Positions 44,398 to 54,186 of a DNA stretch of 64,000 nt are shown piece by piece. This DNA is from Sphaerotilus mobilis (GTDB lineage: Bacteria; Pseudomonadota; Gammaproteobacteria; Burkholderiales; Burkholderiaceae_C). The position numbers and the translations under genes were made by a program. The stretch covers positions 434,001 to 498,000 of the forward strand of contig NZ_SGWV01000011.1 in assembly GCF_004216565.1 (NCBI RefSeq), given 5' to 3'. Each line of letters begins with the position of its first letter. Position 1 is the first letter of the stretch. The notes below the pieces were generated by a model. The model was not told the DNA's origin, did no database searches, and was given only the letters and a program-made list of their open reading frames with translations.

Positions 44398-46491
44398 TCA
44401 AGCCTGCGCTGCGGTATCGGCGCCCGATGGGGACGGCGCCGTCGGCGTGTGCCACAGGGCGATGCCCCGTGGCGCCAGCGTCGCGCCGCCGATCAGCGGC
44501 AGGCAGGACGCGGGTTCGGTGTCCGGCGCGCTCGGCTGCCAGTGCAGCGTCGCGTCGGAGAAGTTGCAGGCCAGGGTCAGCGCGCCGATGCGGCTGATGC
44601 GCAGGCCCTCGTGCAGCGATTCGGCCGTCAGCCCGGCAGCTTCGGCGGCGCGCTGCAGCGTGGCGCGCCAGCCGGGTTCGTCCAGCCAGCCGGCGACATA
44701 GCGCAGCGCGCCCGCGCCGCAGGGCTTGCGGGTCAGGGCGGGGCGGCCGTCGTCGCCGAAGACAGCCTCGACCGTCACGTCGGCATCGACCGCGAGGTCC
44801 TCGCGCCAGCGCTGGACGTCGGTGGAGGTCCAGCCGCCCGCCAGATCGGCCGTTGGCAGCAACGTCGCCGCAAGACCCGGTGGCAACGAGGCGACCCGCT
44901 GCACCGACACGCCGACCGCGTGGCGCAGCGGTCCGGGTGCCAGGCCTTCGGGGATGGACAGCCGGTCCGTCTTTGACCCGGTGCGCGGACCGAGCACGAC
45001 CTGCGCGCCCGCATGCGCGGCCTGTTCGAGCGATGCGGCCAGGGCGGCGTCGACATGCAGTTGCACCGGCAGCACGATCAGCCGGTAGCCGCTCATGTCG
45101 GCATGGGGCGCGACGATGTCGACGTCCAGACCCAGGCCGCGCAGTGCGGCATAGACGCGGAAGTGCAGCTCGACCGGGTTGTAGTCCGCGCCTTGCGGCT
45201 GGATCTGCGCCATCCAGACGCTGGCGTAGTCGAACACCAGCGCGACGCGGTTGACGATGCCCGGCGCCGACAGCTCGGCCAGCCGATCACCCAGGCGGCG
45301 CAGTTCCTCGCCGACCGCGCTGGCTTCGAGCCCGCCCTGGTCGACGCTGCGGTCGGGCCGGTGCAGGCCGGTGTGCATCTGTTCCTGCGCCCACGGCGCC
45401 TGACGCCAGCGGAAGTAGCTGACCACCTCGGCGCCATGCGCGAGCGCTTGCCAGGTCCACAGCCTGACCATGCCGTTGTGGGGCGCCGGGTTCCAGCTCG
45501 CCCAGTTGACCGGGCCGGGTTGCTGCTCCATCACCCACCAGCGGCCATGGGCCGGTGCGCCCGGGCGCACGCTGGCGCACATGCCGCGGTAAAGGTCATG
45601 GTGGAAGGCAGGGATGTCGGGGTGGCCGGTGCGGGCCAGCGCGGCCTTCTCGTCGGCGCGCAGGAAGAAGTTCTGCGTGAAGCCCAGCGGGTAGCTGTCC
45701 CAGGTCGCGATGTCGAGGTCGGCCGCCACCTCATGGTGGTCGAACTCGGTGAAGAAGCCCATGTAGTTGTGGGACACCGGCCGGCCGGGCGAGTGCTCGC
45801 GCAGGATCTCGCACTGCTCGCGGTTGAAGGCACGCACCTCGGACGAGGCATAGCGGCGCCAGTCCAGCCGGTGGGCCGGATGCGCCTCGGTGACGGTGCC
45901 GACCGGCGCGTCGACCTCGTCGAAGCTGCGGACCTCCATGCTCCAGAACACATTGCCCCAGGCCTCGTTGAGCGCCTGCACCGAGCCATGGCGCTCGGCC
46001 AGCCAGCGCCGGAAGCCGGCCTTGGCAGCGTCGGAGTAGCTCAGCACCGTGTCGTGGCAGCCGTATTCGTTGTCGGTCTGCCAGGCTGCGACCGCCGGAT
46101 GGCGGCCATAGCGCTCGGCCACCGCGCGGCTGATGCGGCGCGACTCGGCCCGGTAGCCGGCGTGCGAGAAGCAGTAGTGGCGGCGCGAGCCATAGCCGCG
46201 TGGGTGGCCGTTGGCGTCCACCGCCAGCATGTCGGGCATGCGGTCGACCAGCCACTTGGGCGGCGTCGCGGTCGGCGTGCACATCACGACCTTCAGGCCC
46301 TGCGCGTGCAGGGTCTCGACCGCCTCGTCCAGCCAGGACCAGTCGAACACGCCGGGCGAGGGCTCGATGCGGCTCCAGGCGAACTCGGCGATGCGCACCC
46401 AGGTGATACCCATCTCGCGCATCCGGCGGGCATCGTCGGCCCACCACTCGCGTGGCCAGTGTTCGGGGTAGTAGCAGACGCCGAGTTGCAT
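44398..46491 (-). CDS. beta-galactosidase, glycoside hydrolase family 42
   Basis: 697 residues, full length for GH42. The start MQLGVCYYPEHWP is characteristic. Acid/base Glu142 lies in QTDNEYGCH and nucleophile Glu322 in VMEQQPGPVNW; the trimerisation and beta-sandwich domains follow. No signal peptide, so it hydrolyses imported beta-galactosides in the cytoplasm, releasing galactose for galK. It lies between the ATPase and binding-protein genes of one operon. Confidence 0.96.
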   Translation of the reverse strand: MQLGVCYYPEHWPREWWADDARRMREMGITWVRIAEFAWSRIEPSPGVFDWSWLDEAVETLHAQGLKVVMCTPTATPPKWLVDRMPDMLAVDANGHPRGYGSRRHYCFSHAGYRAESRRISRAVAERYGRHPAVAAWQTDNEYGCHDTVLSYSDAAKAGFRRWLAERHGSVQALNEAWGNVFWSMEVRSFDEVDAPVGTVTEAHPAHRLDWRRYASSEVRAFNREQCEILREHSPGRPVSHNYMGFFTEFDHHEVAADLDIATWDSYPLGFTQNFFLRADEKAALARTGHPDIPAFHHDLYRGMCASVRPGAPAHGRWWVMEQQPGPVNWASWNPAPHNGMVRLWTWQALAHGAEVVSYFRWRQAPWAQEQMHTGLHRPDRSVDQGGLEASAVGEELRRLGDRLAELSAPGIVNRVALVFDYASVWMAQIQPQGADYNPVELHFRVYAALRGLGLDVDIVAPHADMSGYRLIVLPVQLHVDAALAASLEQAAHAGAQVVLGPRTGSKTDRLSIPEGLAPGPLRHAVGVSVQRVASLPPGLAATLLPTADLAGGWTSTDVQRWREDLAVDADVTVEAVFGDDGRPALTRKPCGAGALRYVAGWLDEPGWRATLQRAAEAAGLTAESLHEGLRISRIGALTLACNFSDATLHWQPSAPDTEPASCLPLIGGATLAPRGIALWHTPTAPSPSGADTAAQA

Positions 46492-46591
46492 GGTCGTGAT
46501 GTCGTCAGGATGGCGGCGAGCGTGTCGTCCGGGTGAGGTCGGGCCGGACAGGCTCAGCGCGTGAGCCTGTGCAGCGTGTCGGGGATGGCGC

Positions 46592-47767
<1,176 letters not shown>

Positions 47768-47823
47768 GGTGCGGGTGGGGCTGCCTGTTGGAGGTGCCGG
47801 GGAGGCGATGGCCAGATTGTGGT

Positions 47824-47854
47824 GCTAATAAAATTAGCGATAACTGGTGAAAAC
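47824..47854. promoter_or_regulatory. putative operator at the beta-galactoside operon promoter
   Basis: GCTAAT-AAA-ATTAGC (47824-47838) is a perfect 6-bp inverted repeat, followed by GATAACTGGTGAAAAC. A close copy of the whole 31-base block lies at 49093-49122. It is 57 bp before the ATPase start codon. Confidence 0.7.
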
Positions 47855-47876
47855 CCGCCCTGATGTCAGCGGAACT

Positions 47877-49076
47877 TCAGCGCCGGCGCACCGTCTCGCG
47901 CTCGACCAGCGGGCAGTCGATCTTGGTCAGCGCGCGGCGGTGGCCCGCCGCCCGGCTGGTGGTCTCAACCCCAGCGCCTTCGGCCAGCAGCAGCTCGACC
48001 GCCGCCCGGCCCATCTCGTAGTTGGGCAGCACCATGGTCGTCAGCGGCGGGTGGGTGTGGCGCGAGATCTCCTGGTCGTCGTAGCCGATCAGCGAGACGT
48101 CCTCGGGCACCTTCTTGCCGAGCTGGGCCAGCGCCTCCAGCGCACCGATCGCCATCAGGTCGTTGGCACAGAAGATCGCGCTGGGTGGGCGCGCCAGCGC
48201 CATCAGCGCCATCGTGCCGTCGAAGCCGCCGCTGTTCATCCAGTCGCCGTCGCGCACCAGGGCAGGGTCGAAGGGCAGGTCGGCGGTGGCCAGTGCACGC
48301 CGGTAGCCCTTCAGGCGGTCCTTGGCGGCTTCCATCCAGGGCTCGCCGTTGATGAAGCCGATGCGGGTGTGACCGGCGCCAATCAGGTGGTCGGTGGCCG
48401 CATGGCCGCCGCCCACCTCGCCCGGCACGATGGTCGGGAAACGCCCGCTGTCATCGTGGCAATTCAGCAGCACGGTGGGCACCTCGTGCAGCGCGGCGGG
48501 CACCTGCGCGGCGCGCGTGAAGATGGTCGAGTAGATGACGCCCAGCAGCTGCGGATGGGCCCGCAGCGCGGCGATCGCGGCGGCTTCCTGGTCGGCGTTG
48601 CTGCGGGTCACGAACACGCTCAGCACACAGCCGTGCTCCCAGGCCGCGTCGCGCGCGCCGTCGACGCTGACGACCGGGTGCGGGCTGGTGGAGATCTCGT
48701 CAACCAGGTAGCCGATCAGGTTGCGGCGCGGTCCGGCGGCGTCGGCCGGCAGGGCCTCGTCGACCGAGCCCTCGCGGCGCGGCAGGCGGTAGCCCAGCTC
48801 GACGGCCGCGCTCAGCACCTTGGCGCGGGTGGCATCCGATAGCCGGGCGCTGCTGACGTTGTTGAGCGCCATGGAGACGGTGGACTGCGACACCCCCGCC
48901 GCCTTGGCGACGTCGGTCATGGTCGGGCGGCGGCTGGGAGGGCTGGCGGGCTTGCGGGGCGTCACGAGGGTCGGGTCCGTTTCGGCAGGAATCTGGAGCT
49001 GCGAATTATTGGCGCTGTTTCCGTCATGCGGAACAGACACGGCGCGGGCATCCGGTGTGGTCGCAAGGTCGATCAT
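47877..49076 (-). CDS. LacI family transcriptional regulator of the galactoside locus
   Basis: 399 residues from ATG 49076; an upstream in-frame start at 49127 would run through the operator-like block, so it is less likely. A 50-residue Ser/Pro-rich leader precedes the helix-turn-helix MTDVAKAAGVSQSTVSMALNNV. A sugar-binding domain follows with STSPHPVVSVDGARDAAWEHG, GHTRIGFINGEP and SLIGYDDQEISRHTHPPLTT. It probably represses both galactoside operons through the paired blocks at 47824 and 49093. Its gene is co-directional with, and just upstream of, the ATPase gene. Confidence 0.9.
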   Translation of the reverse strand: MIDLATTPDARAVSVPHDGNSANNSQLQIPAETDPTLVTPRKPASPPSRRPTMTDVAKAAGVSQSTVSMALNNVSSARLSDATRAKVLSAAVELGYRLPRREGSVDEALPADAAGPRRNLIGYLVDEISTSPHPVVSVDGARDAAWEHGCVLSVFVTRSNADQEAAAIAALRAHPQLLGVIYSTIFTRAAQVPAALHEVPTVLLNCHDDSGRFPTIVPGEVGGGHAATDHLIGAGHTRIGFINGEPWMEAAKDRLKGYRRALATADLPFDPALVRDGDWMNSGGFDGTMALMALARPPSAIFCANDLMAIGALEALAQLGKKVPEDVSLIGYDDQEISRHTHPPLTTMVLPNYEMGRAAVELLLAEGAGVETTSRAAGHRRALTKIDCPLVERETVRRR

Positions 49077-49092
49077 GAACACGATGCTGATA

Positions 49093-49122
49093 GCTAATAA
49101 ATTTGCTGATATTGGTGGAAAC
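49093..49122. promoter_or_regulatory. putative operator upstream of the LacI gene
   Basis: GCTAATAAATTTGC-TGATATTGGTGGAAAC repeats the order and most bases of the block at 47824-47854. It lies 17 bp before the regulator start and 108 bp before the alpha-galactoside permease gene, so it may control both. Confidence 0.7.
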
Positions 49123-49160
49123 ACCATGATCGCGCCGGAGCGTGCTGCGTATCCTTCGGG

Positions 49161-49174
49161 CTAACACGCGTTAG
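49161..49174. promoter_or_regulatory. second LacI-type palindrome, alpha-galactoside promoter
   Basis: CTAACACGCGTTAG is a 14-bp palindrome with one mismatched pair and a central CG, as in LacI-family operators. It lies 56 bp before the first permease gene and could be the target of the second LacI regulator (54187). Confidence 0.5.
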
Positions 49175-49230
49175 GTGGCCACCGGAAGCCGGCGGTCCAT
49201 GGCGCGATTCACTCCAGAAGGTCTGCCGCG

Positions 49231-50211
49231 ATGTCTGCTTCGTCTCCTGCTCCGGTCTCGCCTGCCCAGGCCGCGGCCCAAGCTGCACCGCTGTCCCGCC
49301 TGGCGCGGGTGCTGCGCGGCTGGCGTGCCGCCGTCTCGCCGCTGCGCCGGCTGGAGACCGTCACCGGCCTGATGCTGGTGCTGCCCGCGCTGATCGGCTT
49401 CGCACTCTTCTATGCGATGCCGGCGGTGCGGGCGCTCGAGATCAGCTTCACCGACTGGAACCTGCTGAGTCCGCCCAAGCCGGTCGGCTGGGCCAACTAC
49501 GCCAAGATGCTCGAAGACGGCCGCTTCTGGCAGGGCATGAAGCTGTCGCTCTATTACGTGGCGCTCAACATCCCGCTGCAGACCGTGCTGGGGCTGTTCC
49601 TGGCGGTGGCGATGGACCGGCTGACGCGCTCGCTGTTCGTCAAGTCGGTGGTGCTGCTGCCCTACCTGCTGTCCAACGTGCTGGTGGCGCTGATGTGGGT
49701 CTGGCTGCTCGATCCGCTGCTGGGCGGCGTCAACCACCTGATCACCGCCACTGGCCTGGACCGCCAGCCCTTCTTCGCCAGCCCGGACCAGTCGCTGGCG
49801 ACCGTCGCAGCAGTCAACATCTGGCGCCACATGGGCCTGATCGCGCTGCTCTTCCTGGCGGGCCTGCAGAACATCCCGCGCTACCTCTACGAGGCCGCTG
49901 CGCTCGAAGGCGCCAGCGAATGGCAGATGTTCCGCCGCATCACGCTGCCGCTGCTGCGCCCGGTGATGGTGTTCGTGCTGGTGACCAGCGTGACCGGCTC
50001 CTTCCAGATCTTCGACACCGTGGCCGTGGCCACCAACGGCGGGCCGCTGGACTCGACCCGGGTGATCGTTCACTACATCGTCCAGAACGCCTTCAGCTTC
50101 TACAAGATGGGCTATGCCTCGGCGATGTCGATGACGCTGTGCCTGGTCATGATCGCCTACACGCTGGTGCAGATGCGCATCCTGCGGGCCAACGAGAACG
50201 ACCTGGCCTGA
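49231..50211 (+). CDS. sugar ABC transporter permease (MalF type), alpha-galactoside importer
   Basis: 326 residues, six membrane helices after an Ala/Pro-rich N-terminus. EAA loop: YLYEAAALEGASEWQMFRRITLPLLRP. It starts the plus-strand operon, divergent from the LacI gene. An AGAAGG-like ribosome site precedes the ATG. With the next permease and the binding protein it forms an importer without an ATPase gene of its own. Confidence 0.94.
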   Translation: MSASSPAPVSPAQAAAQAAPLSRLARVLRGWRAAVSPLRRLETVTGLMLVLPALIGFALFYAMPAVRALEISFTDWNLLSPPKPVGWANYAKMLEDGRFWQGMKLSLYYVALNIPLQTVLGLFLAVAMDRLTRSLFVKSVVLLPYLLSNVLVALMWVWLLDPLLGGVNHLITATGLDRQPFFASPDQSLATVAAVNIWRHMGLIALLFLAGLQNIPRYLYEAAALEGASEWQMFRRITLPLLRPVMVFVLVTSVTGSFQIFDTVAVATNGGPLDSTRVIVHYIVQNAFSFYKMGYASAMSMTLCLVMIAYTLVQMRILRANENDLA

Positions 50212-50250
50212 GCGGCGGGAACCTCGATCAACACGGAGAAATTCGCCACC

Positions 50251-51177
50251 ATGTCCGTTGCCGTTCCGACCGCCGTCGTCCCCTCCGCCAGCGTGCGCGC
50301 CCGCCGTGTCTCGGCCTCGCGCTGGCTCGCCTGGGGCATCCTGGGGCTGATGCTCTTCATCACGCTGGCGCCGCTGTGGCTGGTCCTCAAGACCGCGATC
50401 ACACCCACCGGCGACCTGTTCACGCAGAGCGCGCAGCTGATGCCTGACCAGCCCACCGTCGCGCACTTCCTGCGCGTGCTGGGCCTGCTCACGCCCGAGG
50501 AGGCGATGTCGCACGGCGGCTCCGGCGCGCAGATCAACTTCCTGGGCTCGCTGCTGAACTCGCTCGTGTTCACCGCCACGGTGGTCGTCATGCAGGTGCT
50601 GACCAGCGCGATGGCCGCCTATGCCTTTGCCCGCCTGCGCTTCCCGGGCCGCGATGTGCTGTTCGGGCTCTTTGTCGCTTCGATGATGGTGCCCGGCGTC
50701 GTCACCTTCATTCCCAACTTCATCCTGGTCCGGGACCTCGGCTGGCTCAACACGATGGCAGGCATGGTCGCGCCCTTCTGCCTGTTCTCGGCCTTCGGCA
50801 TCTTCTTCCTACGCCAGTTCTTCATGTCCATCCCGCGTGACCTGGAAGAGGCCGCGATGCTCGAAGGCGCCTCGCCGCTGCGCATCTTCTGGACCGTGGT
50901 GCTGCCGCTGGCGACGACGCCGATCGCGACCATCGCGATCCTGCAGGGCATCAACATGTGGAACGAGTTCTTCTGGCCCTTCCTCGTCGCCAAGGACGAG
51001 GAAAAGCGCGTGCTGACCGTCGCCCTGCAGAGCTTCAAGTCGCAGACGCCGCAAGGCCAGCCCGACTGGACTGGCCTGATGGCCGCGACCGCCCTGACCA
51101 TCCTGCCGACCTTGCTGCTGCTGGTGGCCTTCGGCCGCAAGGTGGTCGAGTCGGTCCAGTTCAGCGGCAGCAAGTGA
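50251..51177 (+). CDS. carbohydrate ABC transporter permease (MalG type), alpha-galactoside importer
   Basis: 308 residues, six membrane helices. EAA loop: DLEEAAMLEGASPLRIFWTVVLPLATTP. It carries an extra periplasmic loop between helices 1 and 2 (LMPDQPTVAHFLRVLG and a Gly-rich stretch), longer than in the MalG-type permease at 41241. GGAGAA lies before the ATG. It sits 39 bp after the first permease gene. Confidence 0.94.
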   Translation: MSVAVPTAVVPSASVRARRVSASRWLAWGILGLMLFITLAPLWLVLKTAITPTGDLFTQSAQLMPDQPTVAHFLRVLGLLTPEEAMSHGGSGAQINFLGSLLNSLVFTATVVVMQVLTSAMAAYAFARLRFPGRDVLFGLFVASMMVPGVVTFIPNFILVRDLGWLNTMAGMVAPFCLFSAFGIFFLRQFFMSIPRDLEEAAMLEGASPLRIFWTVVLPLATTPIATIAILQGINMWNEFFWPFLVAKDEEKRVLTVALQSFKSQTPQGQPDWTGLMAATALTILPTLLLLVAFGRKVVESVQFSGSK

Positions 51178-51284
51178 GCGTTTGCCACTCCGGCCGTTTC
51201 AAGACCCCCGCATTGCCGGCCACCGGCCTGCATTTCACCCAGCGCCACACCAGCGCCTTTCATGACCCCAGAGGAGACCTGTTC

Positions 51285-52589
51285 ATGACCATCCGCCGCC
51301 ACATCCTGTCCGCCGCCGCGCTGCTCGCCGCCGCCGGTGCCGCCCACGCCGTTGACGTCAAGTACGTGCTGTGGGACTCCGGCCAGCGCCCGGCCTACCA
51401 GCAGTGCGCCACCGACTTCGAGAAGGCCAACCCCGGCATCTCGATCAAGATCAGCCAGCAAGGCTGGGACGAATACTGGACCGGCATCTCGACCGGCTTC
51501 ATCTCCGGCACCGCGCCGGACGTGTTCACCAACCACCTGGCCAAGTACCCCGAGTTCGCCAAGAACAACCAGCTCGTCGACCTGGCTCCGCTGGTCAAGC
51601 GCGACGGCGTCAAGACCGACGTCTACTCCAACGGCCTCTACGACATCTGGGGCCGCGACGGCAAGCAATACGGCCTGCCCAAGGACTGGGACACCATCGC
51701 CTTCATCGTCAACATGGACGTGGCGAAGAAGGCCGGCGTGACGCTGGCTGAGCTCAACAACATGACATGGAATCCGAAGGACGGCGGTTCCTTCGAGCAG
51801 GTCGTCAAGAAGCTGACGATCGATGCCAACGGCAACAACGCCCTGAGCCCGAAGTTCGACAAGACCAAGGTCGCGACCTACGGCTACCAGAATCCCGGTT
51901 CCGGCGGCATGATGGGCCAGACCGAGTGGAGCCACTTCGCGGTCTCCAACGGCTTCAAGTTCCAGGACAAGCCGTGGGCCGGCAAGTTCTACTACGACGA
52001 CGCCAAGCTGGCCGAGACCATCCAGTACATCGCCAGCCTGCCGGGCAAGGGCGTGTCGGCCACCGCCGAGGACGTCAGCAAGCTGGGCTCGGGCGGCATG
52101 TTCATGGCCGGCAAGGCCGCGATCATTCCGGAGGGCTCCTGGATGATCAACCACTTCGCCAGCAACACGAAGTTCAACTACGCCTGGGTCCCGCTGCCCA
52201 AGGGCCCGACCGGCTCGCGTGCCACCATGTTCAACGGCCTGGCCGATTCGATCTGGGTTGGCAGCAAGGTCAAGGAAGAGGCCTGGAAGTGGGTCAAGTA
52301 CCTGGGCTCCGAGGCCTGCCAGAACGTGGTCGCCAAGGCTGGCGTGGTCTTCCCGGCCATCAAGGGCCTGCCCGACACCGTGACCGCCGTGCACAAGGCC
52401 AAGGGCATCGACGACTCGGCCTTCCTGGAAATGGCCAAGGGCAAGACCTTCCTCGCGCCCATCGCCGACAACGGCTCGCAGGTCAATGAGCTGATGGCCA
52501 ATGCCATCGACTCGGTGCTGCGTGGCAAGGCCCAGGCTGCGCCTGCTCTGAAGGATGCCAATGCCCAGGTCAACGCGCTCTTCAAGTGA
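51285..52589 (+). CDS. extracellular sugar-binding protein of the alpha-galactoside importer
   Basis: 434 residues. Signal peptide ending AAGAAHAVD; type 1 solute-binding fold with ISQQGWDEYWTGISTGF, GTAPDVFTNHLAKYPEF and AAIIPEGSWMINHF. GAGGAG lies nine bases before the ATG. It binds an oligosaccharide, by context an alpha-galactoside such as melibiose or raffinose. A strong terminator-like hairpin follows, so it is probably made in excess over melA. Confidence 0.94.
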   Translation: MTIRRHILSAAALLAAAGAAHAVDVKYVLWDSGQRPAYQQCATDFEKANPGISIKISQQGWDEYWTGISTGFISGTAPDVFTNHLAKYPEFAKNNQLVDLAPLVKRDGVKTDVYSNGLYDIWGRDGKQYGLPKDWDTIAFIVNMDVAKKAGVTLAELNNMTWNPKDGGSFEQVVKKLTIDANGNNALSPKFDKTKVATYGYQNPGSGGMMGQTEWSHFAVSNGFKFQDKPWAGKFYYDDAKLAETIQYIASLPGKGVSATAEDVSKLGSGGMFMAGKAAIIPEGSWMINHFASNTKFNYAWVPLPKGPTGSRATMFNGLADSIWVGSKVKEEAWKWVKYLGSEACQNVVAKAGVVFPAIKGLPDTVTAVHKAKGIDDSAFLEMAKGKTFLAPIADNGSQVNELMANAIDSVLRGKAQAAPALKDANAQVNALFK

Positions 52590-52655
52590 GCCACTGATCT
52601 GACCTTCCGCATGTCTCCGAGGCGCTGACGGCAGGGACTCTGTCAGCGCAGGTTC

Positions 52656-52689
52656 ACGTGCCGGAGCGACAGGCTCCGGCACGTTTTTT
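52656..52689 (+). terminator. terminator or attenuator between binding-protein and melA genes
   Basis: ACGTGCCGGAGC (52656-52667) and GCTCCGGCACGT (52673-52684) form a perfect 12-bp stem with a 5-base loop, followed by six T residues. It looks like a full intrinsic terminator within a co-directional gene series, so melA must rely on read-through or its own promoter. Confidence 0.88.
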
Positions 52690-52736
52690 CCTTCTCCACG
52701 TCTCGCCTTGTTCACCTCCAGCCGTACCCCATCGAC

Positions 52737-54164
52737 ATGACCGCCGCCACCTCGAATCGCCGCTTGAAGATCACGCTGATCGGTGCCGGCAGCACCGTGT
52801 TCACCCGCAACCTGCTGGGCGACATCCTCGCCTACCCGGAACTGGCAGGCGCCGAGATCGCGCTGCACGACATCGACGCGCACCGCCTTGCGCTGTCCGA
52901 ACAGGTCGCCCACCGCATCGCCGACGCGCTGGGCGCCCAGCCCCGCATCACCGCCAGCATCGACCGACGCGCGGCGCTCGCCGACGCGAACTTCGTCATC
53001 AACACCATCCAGGTCGGCGGCTACAAGCCGGCGACCGTGACCGACTTCGACATCCCGAAGAAGTACGGCCTTGAACAGACCATTGGCGACACGCTGGGCA
53101 TCGGCGGGATCATGCGCGGGCTGCGAACCGTGCCGGTGATGCTCGACATGCTGCGCGACATGGAAGAGGTCTGCGCCAGTGGCGCCATCCACCTCAACTA
53201 CGTCAACCCGATGGCGATGATCACGTGGGCGCTGAACGCCTCGTCCACGCGCATCCCGACCATCGGCCTGTGCCACAGCGTGCAGCACACCGCCGGTGAA
53301 CTCGCGCGTGACCTGCAGATCCCCGTCGAGGAGATCCAGTACCACTGCGCCGGCATCAACCACATGTCCTTCTACCTGCGCTTCGAACACGAGGGGCGCG
53401 ACCTCTACCCGCGCCTGCGCGAGATCCACCGCGACGGCGCGATGCCCGACTGGAACCGCGTGCGCTACGAGATGCTGCACCAGCTGGGCTACTTCCCCAC
53501 CGAGTCCAGCGAGCACTTCAGCGAGTACGTGCCCTGGTTCATCAAGCAGGGCCGCGAGGACCTGCTCAAGAAGTTCAACATCCCGCTGGACGAGTACCCC
53601 GGCCGCTGCCAGGTCTTCGAACACGCGTGGCCCTACATCGAGCGCGAGCTGCAGACGCCCGGCTCGCAGGACCCGGCCGCGCTGCTGGCGCAATTGCGCG
53701 CGGCCGACATCCACGTCATGCCACGTTCGATCGAGGACGCGCCCCACATGCTCGAAGGCCTGCGTCAGGTCGTGCGCAGCGTCGAATACGGCAGCTCCAT
53801 CATCCACTCGGTGGTGACCGGCAAGCCCTGCGTCATCAACGGCAATGTGCTCAACCACCAGCTGATCGACAACCTGCCGCAGGGCTGTGCGGTCGAGGTG
53901 CCTTGCGTGGTCGACCACAACGGCGTGCAGCCCACGCGGGTGGGTGAACTGCCGGTGCAGCTTGCTGCATTGATGCGCACCAACGTCAATGTGCAGGAGC
54001 TGGTGGTTGCGGCAGTGCTCAAGCAGAACCGCGAGCACGTCTACCATGCCGCGATGCTGGACCCGCACACCGCCGCCACACTGGACCTGTCGCAGATCCG
54101 CGCCATGGTCGACGAACTGCTGACGGCGCACCGGCCCTTCCTGCCGGACTTCCTGCACGGCTGA
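52737..54164 (+). CDS. melA: alpha-galactosidase, glycoside hydrolase family 4
   Basis: 475 residues. GH4 enzymes use NAD+ and Mn2+ in an oxidation-elimination mechanism. The NAD site is ITLIGAGST (12-20), and the metal ligands are Cys179 (GLCHSVQHT) and His209 (GINHMSFY). The NYVNPMAM and CHSVQHTAGEL segments match the melibiase branch; alpha-glucosidase or galacturonidase activity is less likely given the galactose genes nearby. Cytoplasmic. It follows the attenuator-like hairpin and precedes the second LacI gene. Confidence 0.92.
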   Translation: MTAATSNRRLKITLIGAGSTVFTRNLLGDILAYPELAGAEIALHDIDAHRLALSEQVAHRIADALGAQPRITASIDRRAALADANFVINTIQVGGYKPATVTDFDIPKKYGLEQTIGDTLGIGGIMRGLRTVPVMLDMLRDMEEVCASGAIHLNYVNPMAMITWALNASSTRIPTIGLCHSVQHTAGELARDLQIPVEEIQYHCAGINHMSFYLRFEHEGRDLYPRLREIHRDGAMPDWNRVRYEMLHQLGYFPTESSEHFSEYVPWFIKQGREDLLKKFNIPLDEYPGRCQVFEHAWPYIERELQTPGSQDPAALLAQLRAADIHVMPRSIEDAPHMLEGLRQVVRSVEYGSSIIHSVVTGKPCVINGNVLNHQLIDNLPQGCAVEVPCVVDHNGVQPTRVGELPVQLAALMRTNVNVQELVVAAVLKQNREHVYHAAMLDPHTAATLDLSQIRAMVDELLTAHRPFLPDFLHG

Positions 54165-54186
54165 TCCGGCCGGGCTGACCGAGACC

